Positions 46,565-55,108 of a stretch of DNA of 64,000 bases are shown piece by piece. The stretch comes from Nocardioides palaemonis. GTDB taxonomy: Bacteria; Actinomycetota; Actinomycetes; Propionibacteriales; Nocardioidaceae. The position numbers were made by a program, and so were the translations under genes. The stretch's first letter is position 1; the number at the start of each line of letters is the position of its first letter. The notes under the pieces are model-generated. The model ran no database searches, was not told where the DNA came from, and saw only the letters and a list, made by a program, of their open reading frames with translations. The stretch lies in assembly GCF_018275325.1 (NCBI RefSeq), contig NZ_JAGVQR010000004.1, positions 992,001-1,056,000 on the forward strand, read 5' to 3'.

Positions 46565-47065
46565 TCAGCGCACCCCGACGATCGAGAGCCGGCCGGCGCC
46601 GTAGAGCGGGATGGTCACGGTGAGGTCGAGCCGCCGCCCGGTCGCGGCGGCGTCCGCGCAGACCTGCGGGCTCGGCCACGACCCGACGTGGTGGACGTCG
46701 GCCAGCTTGACGTGCGGGCGGCCCTCCTCGTTGAGCAGCGCCGCCATCACGTTGAGCACCTCGGCGAGGTTCTCCTTCAGGATCGGCGTGAGGTCGCGCT
46801 CGGCGACGGCGTCCTGGGCGCCGCCCGCGGGCAGCAGCCCGACCGCCGCGCCGGCGTACGCCGACAGCGGGAGGTCGACGACCGCCACGGCTCGCGTCGT
46901 CAGCTGGTCGTCGACGTAGACCGCGAAGGTCGACCCGGTGGCCGCGTCCCCGGTGAACCCGTCCGACGGCTCGAGGGTGACGTCGCGTCCCAGCAGTCCG
47001 GTGAGCAGCTCGCGCACGTCCGCCGCGCCGGGCGCGCGGACCAGCTGGTCGAGGTCGGCGCTCAT
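46565..47065 (-). CDS. CheX/CheC-like protein in the chemotaxis operon
   Basis: Protein of 166 residues. The central segment DLTPILKENLAEVLNVMAALLNEEG resembles the E-x2-N helix of CheC/CheX phosphatases but is divergent; N and E are both present. It is the last gene of the chemotaxis operon, starting within four bases of the cheY stop codon. I infer a role in response regulator dephosphorylation or scaffolding with modest confidence. Confidence 0.65.
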   Translation of the reverse strand: MSADLDQLVRAPGAADVRELLTGLLGRDVTLEPSDGFTGDAATGSTFAVYVDDQLTTRAVAVVDLPLSAYAGAAVGLLPAGGAQDAVAERDLTPILKENLAEVLNVMAALLNEEGRPHVKLADVHHVGSWPSPQVCADAAATGRRLDLTVTIPLYGAGRLSIVGVR

Positions 47066-47424
47066 GCGACCACCGCGTCGAGCTGGTCGCGGAACGAGTC
47101 CGCGGTGAACGGCTTGGCGATGAGGAACAGCGCGCCGGACGACATCGCCCGGTCCACCATCTCGGGCGTCCCCTCGGAGGTGACGAACCCGAACGGCACC
47201 TGCTCGCCGCTGGCGCGCAGCGCGCGCAGCAGGTCGATGCCGTTCATCTCGGGCATGTTCCAGTCCGACAGCACGAGGTCGGGCGCCTGGGTGTGCACCA
47301 GCTCGAGCGCGACGGCGCCGTTCTCGGCCTCGATGAGGTCGTGGCCGCCGTAGCCGGCCTGGCGCAGCGTGCGGATGACGATCTGGCGCATCACCCGGCT
47401 GTCATCGGCGATGAGGATCTTCAT
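47062..47424 (-). CDS. cheY: CheY-type response regulator
   Basis: Single receiver domain of 120 residues. Phospho-acceptor D54 lies in DLVLSDWNMPEMNG, the acidic pair is D7/D8, and the switch residues are in FGFVTSEGTPE and LIAKPFTAD. It ends the phosphorelay from CheA to the motility machine. One of two such genes in the operon. Confidence 0.93.
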   Translation of the reverse strand: MKILIADDSRVMRQIVIRTLRQAGYGGHDLIEAENGAVALELVHTQAPDLVLSDWNMPEMNGIDLLRALRASGEQVPFGFVTSEGTPEMVDRAMSSGALFLIAKPFTADSFRDQLDAVVA

Positions 47425-47451
47425 GGGGGTTCTCCTGGTTCGGCTGGTCGT

Positions 47452-47919
47452 TCAGAGCTCGGGACGGTCCGGGTCGACGCCCCAGACACGGACCTCGACG
47501 GGGTGGCCGGCCCACCAGAGCAGGGCCTGGCAGATCTCGACGTGGGGCCAGTCGCCCGCGTCGGCGTCGAGCACCTCGGGCAGGCCGAGGGTGCTGCCGT
47601 CGACGAGCAGGCTCTTGACGTTGCCGCCGAGCACGTTGACGAGCTCGCCGACGGCGTCGCGGACGTCCTCCTCGCTCACCTCCGGGTCGCTCAGCATCCG
47701 CCGGGTCAGGTCGCGGGCGGCGGCGCGGGACACCTCGAGGGTGATCCAGCCGGTCCACTGGCCGTGGACGGCCACCGACGCGCGCAGCCGGCCGGTCTCC
47801 TCCTGCTCGGGCGACGACGCGGGCGGAGCGTCCTGCAGCAGGAAGGCGGTGAGCACCTCCTCGCCGAGGAGGTGGAGGTCGTCCGGCGTGACCGGCGACT
47901 CCTGGACGTACGAGCTCAT
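47452..47919 (-). CDS. CheX-like chemotaxis phosphatase
   Basis: Protein of 155 residues with the segment SEEDVRDAVGELVNVLGGNVKSLL, which carries the E...N pair of CheX phosphatases. It lies between the two cheY-like genes and overlaps the upstream one by four bases. By family it dephosphorylates CheY-P. Confidence 0.8.
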   Translation of the reverse strand: MSSYVQESPVTPDDLHLLGEEVLTAFLLQDAPPASSPEQEETGRLRASVAVHGQWTGWITLEVSRAAARDLTRRMLSDPEVSEEDVRDAVGELVNVLGGNVKSLLVDGSTLGLPEVLDADAGDWPHVEICQALLWWAGHPVEVRVWGVDPDRPEL

Positions 47920-48305
47920 GCGACACCCCTTCGCGGGTTGAGGCCGAGGTAGTCGAGCTTGTCGACGAACGCCTCGGCGGAGAACGGCTTGATCAGGTAC
48001 TCGTGGGCGCCGGCGGCGAGCGCCCGCACGATCTGCCCCTGCTCGGCCTCGGTCGTCACCATCATCAGCGTGACGTCGCGCAGGCCGGGGTCCGCGCGCA
48101 CGGCGTGCACGAGCTCGAGCCCGTTCATCACCGGCATGTTCCAGTCCACGGTCGCGAGGACCGGCAGGTCGTCGCGGTACTCCTCGAGGACCTCCAGCGC
48201 CTCCTTGCCGTCGCCGGCCTGGAGCACGTCGAAGCCCAGGCTCTGCAGCTGGCGCGCGAGCATCATCCGCATCGTGCGGGAGTCGTCGATCACGAGGGCG
48301 TGCAT
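47916..48305 (-). CDS. CheY-type response regulator
   Basis: Receiver-only protein of 129 residues with D54 in LATVDWNMPVMNG, acidic pair D7/D8, MMVTTEAEQG and YLIKPFSAEAF. It starts one base from the cheR stop and overlaps the CheX gene by four bases. Two CheY-like proteins in one operon may mean one drives the output and one is a phosphate sink. Confidence 0.92.
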   Translation of the reverse strand: MHALVIDDSRTMRMMLARQLQSLGFDVLQAGDGKEALEVLEEYRDDLPVLATVDWNMPVMNGLELVHAVRADPGLRDVTLMMVTTEAEQGQIVRALAAGAHEYLIKPFSAEAFVDKLDYLGLNPRRGVA

Positions 48306-48306
48306 G

Positions 48307-49197
48307 TCAGATCGCTTCCTGTCGGGTCGGTCGGGTGAAGCCGGGCACGGTGCGCGGCGGGACCGGAGCGGGTGTCGCGGGCGGACGGGGACGATTGAGG
48401 GTGAGCCGGCCGACGGGCTGTCGGTGCCAGGTGTCGTCGATGCCGAGCGTGGTCTCCGCACCGCCGAGGAACAGGTAGCCGTCGGGCGACATCACCTGCC
48501 GCACCCGGCTGAGCACCGAGCGCTTGGTCGGCTGGTCGAAGTAGATGAGCACGTTGCGCAGGAAGACCAGGTCGAAGACCGGCATCGGCGGGAACGGTGC
48601 GGCCAGGTTCATCACCTGGGTCCGCACCATCGAGCGCAGCTGGTCGGAGACCTGCCACTGGGTGCCCTGGCGCTGGAAGTGCTTGACCATCAGCGGCGCC
48701 GGCAGGCCGCGCCCGATCTCGAGCTGGCTGTACGTGCCCGCGCGGGTGCGGGCGACCATGCTCGGCGCGATGTCGGTGGCGAAGATCTCGACCTGCCAGC
48801 CGCGCGGCACCACGTGCTCGGCGAGCAGCATGCCGATCGTGTACGCCTCCTGACCACTGGAGCAGGCGGCCGACCACACCGTGATCTTGCGACGCGCGGC
48901 GTTGCGCGCGAGCAGGTCCGGGATGACGTGGGAGACCAGCACGTCGAACGGCTCGCGGTCGCGGAACCACGACGTCTCGTTGGTGGTCAGGGCCTCCACG
49001 ACGGCTGCCCGGCCGGGATACCCGGCGGCGGACTGCAGGTGCGACACGTACGAGTCGAGGTCCGCGAAGCCGGCGGCGCGGGCGAGCGGCTGGAGCCGGG
49101 CCTCGACGAGGTACTCCTTGCCGGACTCGAGGACGATGGCCGCCTCCCGGCGGACCAGGTCCGCGACGAAGCTGAACGAGCGGGGGGACAGGCTCAT
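48307..49197 (-). CDS. cheR: Chemotaxis protein methyltransferase CheR
   Basis: SAM-dependent methyltransferase of 296 residues for receptor glutamates. The N-terminal helical domain is followed by the catalytic domain with TTNETSWFRD, VWSAACSSGQEAYTIGMLL and IFATDIAPSMVARTRAG, and later FDLVFLRNVLIYFD. A proline-rich C-terminal tail follows. The ATG overlaps the cheB stop. Confidence 0.95.
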   Translation of the reverse strand: MSLSPRSFSFVADLVRREAAIVLESGKEYLVEARLQPLARAAGFADLDSYVSHLQSAAGYPGRAAVVEALTTNETSWFRDREPFDVLVSHVIPDLLARNAARRKITVWSAACSSGQEAYTIGMLLAEHVVPRGWQVEIFATDIAPSMVARTRAGTYSQLEIGRGLPAPLMVKHFQRQGTQWQVSDQLRSMVRTQVMNLAAPFPPMPVFDLVFLRNVLIYFDQPTKRSVLSRVRQVMSPDGYLFLGGAETTLGIDDTWHRQPVGRLTLNRPRPPATPAPVPPRTVPGFTRPTRQEAI

Positions 49198-50324
49198 GCG
49201 AGGGCCGCCTCTCGGGGGGAGTAGGGGCCGCGGCGCCCACGGCGCACGCGGTCGACGATGGCTGGACCGATCTGCTGGAGGGGAAGGACCTGGGCGGGGA
49301 CGCCCGCGTCGACGACCGCCCGGGGCATGCCCCAGACGACCGAGGTCGCCTCGTCCTGGACGAGCGCCGAGCCACCGGCGGCGACGACCGCGGCACACCC
49401 GCTGGCCCCGTCGGAGCCCATGCCGGTGAGGACGACCGCCAGCACGTGGCCGCCCCAGACCTCGACCACCGACCGGAACATCACGTCGACGGCCGGCCGG
49501 CAGTAGTGCTCGGGGGTGCCCTGGTCGAGGGTCGCCACGATGCTCGAGGGGAGGGCCCGCGAGCCGCGGAAGCGCAGGTGGTGGTCACCCGGTGCGACGA
49601 GCACCCCGCCGGCCACCACGGGATCTCCGGCCTTCGCCTCGCTCACGTGGAGCGGGACCTTGCCGTCGAGCCGGTCGGCGAACTGCCGGGTGAACACCGG
49701 CGGCATGTGCTGCACGACCACGACCGGGACGCCGAGGTCGGCAGGGAGGGCGGCGAGCACCGTCGACAGCGCGTCGGGTCCGCCGGTGGAGGCACCGATC
49801 GCCACCACGTCGATCTGCTGGGTCCCCGCCGGGCGGGAGCGCGGGGCCAGCGGTGCGACGGGTGCGACCGGGGCGGGCGCCACGGGTCGCAGCGGCGCGG
49901 GCGGAGCGATGATCGCCCGGCACAGGCCGTGGATCTTCGGCACCAGCTGCTGGCGCACCGCCTCCATCGAGGCCATCACGCTGCCCACGTTGGCCGGCTT
50001 GGTGACGTAGTCGCTCGCGCCGAGCTCGAGGGCGTCCAGGGTCGCGGTCGCACCCCGCTCGGTGAGGGTGGAGAACATCACGACCGGGAGCCGCGGGTGG
50101 GCCGGGCGCAGGTGGCGCAGGGTCTCGAGCCCGTCCATCACGGGCATCTCGATGTCGAGCGTCACCAGGTCCGGGTTGACCTGGGCGATCTTGGCCAGTG
50201 CGACGCGGCCGTTGGCGGCCGTGCCGACCACCTCGATCTGCGGGTCCACCGCGAGGGCCTCGGCGACCAGCCGGCGCACGACGACGGAGTCGTCGACGAC
50301 CAGCACCCGCGCCTTCCTCGACAT
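49194..50324 (-). CDS. cheB: Chemotaxis response regulator protein-glutamate methylesterase CheB
   Basis: Receptor demethylase/deamidase of 376 residues. The receiver domain has D57 (LVTLDIEMPVMDG). A proline/alanine linker near 145-170 leads to the esterase with the serine in AIGASTGGPDAL, the histidine in VVVQHMPPVFT and the aspartate in LTGMGSDGASG. GAGGAGGAGGACGTC precedes the ATG. Confidence 0.96.
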   Translation of the reverse strand: MSRKARVLVVDDSVVVRRLVAEALAVDPQIEVVGTAANGRVALAKIAQVNPDLVTLDIEMPVMDGLETLRHLRPAHPRLPVVMFSTLTERGATATLDALELGASDYVTKPANVGSVMASMEAVRQQLVPKIHGLCRAIIAPPAPLRPVAPAPVAPVAPLAPRSRPAGTQQIDVVAIGASTGGPDALSTVLAALPADLGVPVVVVQHMPPVFTRQFADRLDGKVPLHVSEAKAGDPVVAGGVLVAPGDHHLRFRGSRALPSSIVATLDQGTPEHYCRPAVDVMFRSVVEVWGGHVLAVVLTGMGSDGASGCAAVVAAGGSALVQDEATSVVWGMPRAVVDAGVPAQVLPLQQIGPAIVDRVRRGRRGPYSPREAALA

Positions 50325-50352
50325 GACGTCCTCCTCCTCGACCGGTCGCTGC

Positions 50353-52020
50353 TCAGAACTGGAACTGGCCGACCAGCGACCGCATCTCGGCCGCCATCCG
50401 CGCCAGCTCGTCGGCCGACTGGCTGGTCGAGTTCGCCGCGGCCTGGGTGTCCGAGGCACTCCTGGCCACACCCGTCACGTTCGCCGCGATGTCACTCGAC
50501 CCCGTCGCCGCCTCCGCCACGTTGCGCGACATCTCGTTCGTCGTCGCGGTCTGCTCCTCCACCGCCGAGGCGATCGTGGCCTGCGTGTCGTTGATCTGAC
50601 CGATGATCTCCGCGATCTCCGCGATCGCCGCCACCGCAGCCTCCGTGTCGGCCTGGATCGCCTCGATCCGCCGACCGATGTCCTCGGTCGCCTTCCCCGT
50701 CTCCTGCGCCAGCTCCTTGACCTCGTTGGCCACCACCGCGAACCCCTTGCCCGCCTCACCCGCACGAGCCGCCTCGATCGTCGCGTTCAACGCCAACAAG
50801 TTCGTCTGCTCCGCGATCGAGTTGATCACCTTGATCACGTTCCCGACCTCCGCCGAGGAGTCACCCAGCTTCGCCACCGTCGCGTTGGTGGACTCCGCCA
50901 CCACCACCGCCTGCGCAGCCACACCCGCAGCATTCGACGCGTTCTGCGCGATCTCACGGATCGACGCCGACATCTCCTCCGTACCCGTCGCCACCGTCTG
51001 CACGTTCCTCGAGACCTGCTCCGCCGCAGCCGAGACCAGCCCCGCCTGCGACGACGACTCCGACGCCGACCCACTCATCTGACCCGACACCGACGACAGC
51101 TCCTCCGACGCCGACGCCAACGACTGCGCGTTCACATCCATCTGACCCATCGCCGACGCCAGCTTGGCCAGCGCGTCGTTCAGCGCCACCCCCATCTGGC
51201 CGATCTCATCGGCCGACTCCACGGTCAGCCGCTGGTCCAGCCGACCCGCGGCCACCCCCTCCAGCACCTGCACCGTCCGCTGCAGCGGCCGCGCCACCAG
51301 CCGACCCAGGAAGACCGCCAGCCCGATGCCGAGGGCAGTGGCGAGCACGACCAGGCCGAGGATCAGCAGGCGAGCGTGGGCGTACGCGCTCTTGGACTGG
51401 CTGATCAGGTCCTCCGAGAGGCCCTTCTCGGTGTCGATGACCGCGCTGAGGTCGGCGCTGACCTGCTCGAAGACGGGGTCGAGCTGCTCGTGCTTGGCGG
51501 TGTTGGCCTGCCCGAGCTTGCCGTCGGCGAGGAGCGGGAGGACGGTCTCGTCGCGGATCGTGCGGAACTCGCCGAGGGTCTTCTCGAACTGCGCGATCAC
51601 CTTCTCGCCGCCGGTCGTGTCGGTGGCCAGGTAGGCCTCCCAGTTGCTGTTGACGTCCGCGGCGAGCCCGTCGAGCTGCTTCTGGAGGTCCGGCGTCATC
51701 CCCTCGGCGGTGGCCGTCTCCAGCACGGTGGAGACGAGGGCCTCGTCGGTCTCGACCTGGCCGAGGTTGAGCGACGCCGTGTAGCTGTCGGTGTAGAGCG
51801 ACTCGATCCGGTTCTCCGCAGCGCTCAGCTGCTGCAGGCCGATGGCACCCACGACCCCCATCATCGCCACCAGCGTGAGGTAGCCGACGAGCAGCTTGCG
51901 GGCCGTGCCCAGGTCGCGGAAGCGTCCGAGCAGGCCACGACCAGCCGGCTGTGCCGGCGCTCGTCCGGCCCGCGGGCGGGCGAACGACGTGGTGCGGGCC
52001 GGGGCGTTCAGGACGGTCAT
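50353..52020 (-). CDS. Methyl-accepting chemotaxis protein encoded in the che operon
   Basis: Receptor of 555 residues with a short cytoplasmic lead, TM1 (KLLVGYLTLVAMMGVVGAIGL), a four-helix-bundle sensor, TM2, HAMP and a signalling domain. Its last ~280 codons are nearly identical in DNA to the receptor at 41297. It lies between cheW and cheB and overlaps cheW by four bases, so it is probably the main receptor for this pathway. Confidence 0.95.
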   Translation of the reverse strand: MTVLNAPARTTSFARPRAGRAPAQPAGRGLLGRFRDLGTARKLLVGYLTLVAMMGVVGAIGLQQLSAAENRIESLYTDSYTASLNLGQVETDEALVSTVLETATAEGMTPDLQKQLDGLAADVNSNWEAYLATDTTGGEKVIAQFEKTLGEFRTIRDETVLPLLADGKLGQANTAKHEQLDPVFEQVSADLSAVIDTEKGLSEDLISQSKSAYAHARLLILGLVVLATALGIGLAVFLGRLVARPLQRTVQVLEGVAAGRLDQRLTVESADEIGQMGVALNDALAKLASAMGQMDVNAQSLASASEELSSVSGQMSGSASESSSQAGLVSAAAEQVSRNVQTVATGTEEMSASIREIAQNASNAAGVAAQAVVVAESTNATVAKLGDSSAEVGNVIKVINSIAEQTNLLALNATIEAARAGEAGKGFAVVANEVKELAQETGKATEDIGRRIEAIQADTEAAVAAIAEIAEIIGQINDTQATIASAVEEQTATTNEMSRNVAEAATGSSDIAANVTGVARSASDTQAAANSTSQSADELARMAAEMRSLVGQFQF

Positions 52021-52448
52021 GACATTCCTTCTGAGGTGATGGCGCGCTCGGTGTCGAGCAGGAGCATGAGGTGGGTGTCGAGCTTGCAGACCCGGGTCAC
52101 GAGGCTGCGGATCGAGGCCGGCACGGTGTCCGGCGGCGCCTCGAAGGCGTCCCTCGAGGGGGCCAGGACATCGCCGATCTCGTCGACGACGAGGCTGACG
52201 GCACCACCGTCGGGCGACTTGACCACGACGTTGACCGACGGGGCGTCCGGCTCGCGCGGCGGCAGCCCGAGGCGGGCCCGGAGCTCGAGCATCGTGACGA
52301 TCTGGCCGCGCAGGTTGAGCAGGCCGGCGATGTCGTCCGGCGCCAGCGGCACCACCGTGAGGTCCTGCGAGCGGAGCACCTCCTGGACGGAGGACACCGG
52401 GACGCCGAAGACGTGGCCGTCGAGGGCGAAGGTGCAGTACTGGGACAT
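52017..52448 (-). CDS. cheW: Chemotaxis coupling protein CheW
   Basis: Adaptor of 143 residues linking receptors to CheA: one SH3-like CheW domain, with VPVSSVQEVLRSQDLTVVPLAPDDIAGLLNLRGQI and LVVDEIGDVLAPS. Eight bases separate it from the cheA stop. Confidence 0.95.
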   Translation of the reverse strand: MSQYCTFALDGHVFGVPVSSVQEVLRSQDLTVVPLAPDDIAGLLNLRGQIVTMLELRARLGLPPREPDAPSVNVVVKSPDGGAVSLVVDEIGDVLAPSRDAFEAPPDTVPASIRSLVTRVCKLDTHLMLLLDTERAITSEGMS

Positions 52449-52456
52449 GGGGTCTC

Positions 52457-54712
52457 CTAGGCCGACCAGGCCAGGCGGCCGCCGGACGGGAGGCCGGCGA
52501 AGACCTGGGCGATGTCGACGAGCTCGGTGACGTGGCCGGACACGACGGCCGAGCCGTCTCCGCCGGTGGAGTCGAGGGGCGTACGCGCCTCCAGCGTGGC
52601 CTCGACGATGTCGAGGATCGCGTTGACGACCACCCCGGCCTGCTGCTCGCCCTGGCGGCACACGACCACCTGGAGGGTCGAGAGGCCCTGGTGCCCGGCG
52701 TCGCCGTGGAGGACGTGGTCGAGGCGCACCAGCGGCAGGATCTGGCCGCGGTGCTGCACGACCTCGTGGTGGCCGGCGCGCTCGATGCGGCCCCGCTCGA
52801 TCTCCTCGAGCCGGTCGACCGCCGCGACGGGGATCGCCGCGCGGCGACCGTCGCCGAGCTCGACGAGCAGCAGCGACGCGGCGTCCTCGCCGGCGTCGGT
52901 GCCGTGGGCGGCGAGGGTGCCGAGCTCGGCCTCCGGGGTCATGCCGGCGCGGCGGGCGAGTGCGGTGGCGTCGAGGATGAGCGCGACGGCGCCGTCGCCC
53001 ATGATCGTGGCTCCGGCGTAGAGCGGCAGCTGGCGCAGGTGGGTGCCGAGCGGCTTCACGACGATCTCCTCGGTGTCGAGGATGTCGTCCACGACCAGGC
53101 CGTACTGCTGGTTGTCGGCCTTGAGCACCGCGACGTAGGTCGTCTCGCGCTGGACGGCGGGCAGGTCGAGCTGCTCGCGCAGGTCGACGAGCGGCAGCAG
53201 TCGTCCGCGCAGCCGGTAGACGGGCGAGCCGTGCACGCTCTCGATCGCGGTCGCGGCCTGGGCCGCGTCGAGCCGGACCAGCTCGAGCAGGTTGACCTGC
53301 GGGATCGCGAAGCGGTGGCCCGCCGCCGCGACCACCAGGGCCGGGATGATCGCCAGGGTGAGCGGGATCCGGATCCGGACCGTGGTGCCCTCGCCGGGCT
53401 CGCTGGAGAGGTCGATCGCGCCGCCGATGCGCTCGATGTTGGTGCGCACGACGTCCATCCCGACGCCGCGACCCGACACGTTGGTCACGCCCTCGGCGGT
53501 CGAGAAGCCGGGCGTGAAGATCAGGTTGACGGCCTCGTGGTCGCTCAGCCTGGCCGCGGTCTCGCGGTCCATCAGGCCCTTCGACACGGCCTTGTCGCGC
53601 AGCCGGGTGGGGTCGATGCCGGCGCCGTCGTCCGTGATCTCGATGTTGACCTGGCCGCCCTCGTGGAAGGCGCGCATCGACAAGGTGCCGTGGGCCGGCT
53701 TGCCCTGCGCGGTGCGGACGTCGGGCTTCTCGATGCCGTGGTCGATGCTGTTGCGGACCAGGTGGGTCAGCGGGTCGCGGACCGCCTCGAGGATGGTCTT
53801 GTCGAGCTCGGTCTCCTTGCCGCGCATGTCCAGCTCGACCGTCTTGCCGAGCTGCACCGAGAGGTCGCGGACGACGCGCGGCAGCTTGCTCCACAGCGTG
53901 TCGATCTGCTGCAGGCGCATCTTCATCACGCTCTCCTGCAGCTCTCCGGCGACCAGGTTGAGCCGGTGCGTGGTGCGGGCGAGCTCGACGTCCTCGCGGG
54001 TCGCGGCGCGCTGGAGCATCTGGTTGCGGGTGAGCACCAGCTCACCGACCAGGTTCATCAGCGAGTCGAGCAGCGCGACGTCGACGCGGATGGTGCTGTC
54101 GGCGACCGAGCGACGCCCCTCGGCGGGCTCCTCGGACGCAGCCGGGTCGGGGCCCTCGGCGGCCTCGGGGGCGCGCGGGGGGACGACACCCAGGGTGGTG
54201 GGCGCCGGCAGGACGGCCTCGGGCTCCTCGTCCTCGGCCGACTCCTCGACGTCTCCGTCCTCGCCAGGCTCGTCGGCCTCCGCGTTGTCGTCGGTGGCCT
54301 CGGGCGCTGCCGGGTCCTCCGGCAGCGCGCCGTCGAGCACGGCGGCCAGCCGGGCCACCAGGTCGTCGTAGGTCTGGGTGCCCTCGGCACCGGTGTGCTC
54401 GATGTTGGTCAGCAGGGACCGCACGGCGTCGACGACCTCGAGCAACAGGCTGGTGAGGCCCGGCGTCAGGGCCAGCTCGCCGTCGCGCAGCCGGGCCAGC
54501 AGGCTCTCGCCGACGTGCGTCACCGACTCCAGGATCGAGAACGCCAGGAAGCCGCTGGTGCCCTTGATCGTGTGGATGGTGCGGAAGACGCTGGCGAGCA
54601 GCGTGGAGGAGGAGGGGTCGCGCTCGAGCGCGATGAGGTCGCGGTCCAGCTGGTCGAGGTTCTCGTGGCTCTCGACCAGGAACTCGCCGATGATCTCGTC
54701 GAGGCCGTCCAT
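52457..54712 (-). CDS. cheA: Chemotaxis histidine kinase CheA
   Basis: Kinase of 751 residues. The P1 Hpt domain holds H47 (FRTIHTIKGTSGF). An acidic, proline-rich linker (about 130-205) replaces an obvious P2. P3 dimerisation runs from about 215, P4 has the N box (HLVRNSIDHGIE), the G1 box (DDGAGIDP) and GRGVGMDVV. Two CheW-like regions follow: LPLVDLREQL in the first and LPLVRLDHVL in the second. The second coupling domain is an extension beyond the standard P5. It heads the operon. An AAGACC/GGTCTT pair lies in its leader. Confidence 0.95.
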   Translation of the reverse strand: MDGLDEIIGEFLVESHENLDQLDRDLIALERDPSSSTLLASVFRTIHTIKGTSGFLAFSILESVTHVGESLLARLRDGELALTPGLTSLLLEVVDAVRSLLTNIEHTGAEGTQTYDDLVARLAAVLDGALPEDPAAPEATDDNAEADEPGEDGDVEESAEDEEPEAVLPAPTTLGVVPPRAPEAAEGPDPAASEEPAEGRRSVADSTIRVDVALLDSLMNLVGELVLTRNQMLQRAATREDVELARTTHRLNLVAGELQESVMKMRLQQIDTLWSKLPRVVRDLSVQLGKTVELDMRGKETELDKTILEAVRDPLTHLVRNSIDHGIEKPDVRTAQGKPAHGTLSMRAFHEGGQVNIEITDDGAGIDPTRLRDKAVSKGLMDRETAARLSDHEAVNLIFTPGFSTAEGVTNVSGRGVGMDVVRTNIERIGGAIDLSSEPGEGTTVRIRIPLTLAIIPALVVAAAGHRFAIPQVNLLELVRLDAAQAATAIESVHGSPVYRLRGRLLPLVDLREQLDLPAVQRETTYVAVLKADNQQYGLVVDDILDTEEIVVKPLGTHLRQLPLYAGATIMGDGAVALILDATALARRAGMTPEAELGTLAAHGTDAGEDAASLLLVELGDGRRAAIPVAAVDRLEEIERGRIERAGHHEVVQHRGQILPLVRLDHVLHGDAGHQGLSTLQVVVCRQGEQQAGVVVNAILDIVEATLEARTPLDSTGGDGSAVVSGHVTELVDIAQVFAGLPSGGRLAWSA

Positions 54713-55108
54713 CGCATCCAACGTGGGCTCCGTCCGCAGGGAAGACCCGAGAGGTCTTGTCGAGCGTCGGATCGGCGTCGCCGGGGGCCTCCTGAGGCAG
54801 CCGGGAGCGAACGGGCCCATGGTCCCGGGGCGCGCGGGACGGACGTCCCGGGGCGGGTGGCCCGTGCGTGCCACCCCCGTGGTGCGCGCGGGTGGGGGCA
54901 GGCGGCCGGAGGTCCCTGGCGCATCGGGAGCCCGGGAACGGCCACGTCACCAGAATCGGTGATCGTGCCGCAGGACGGAGATGTCGCCCGGCAGTCTCGG
55001 TCAACTACGTCGTCGACTGGGGGATAGGGCCTGTGCTGCGACCCACTCGCTCCATGGTCGGCGGCGCAGGCGCCCAACACGGCGCAACACATCGAACGGG
55101 GGACGGAC
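54713..55108. other. Divergent intergenic region between cheA and the NYN gene
   Basis: These 396 bases hold no credible gene. The cheA side has the short inverted repeat AAGACC/GGTCTT (54742-54758) and GC-rich palindromes near 54822-54840. GC content drops from about 54,950, marking the start of the accessory island. No confident -35/-10 pair stands out. Confidence 0.6.

Noticed and set aside
52532..55027. Long plus-strand open frame opposite cheA
   Set aside because: Antisense of a certain cheA gene, with low-complexity Arg/Asp/Val composition.
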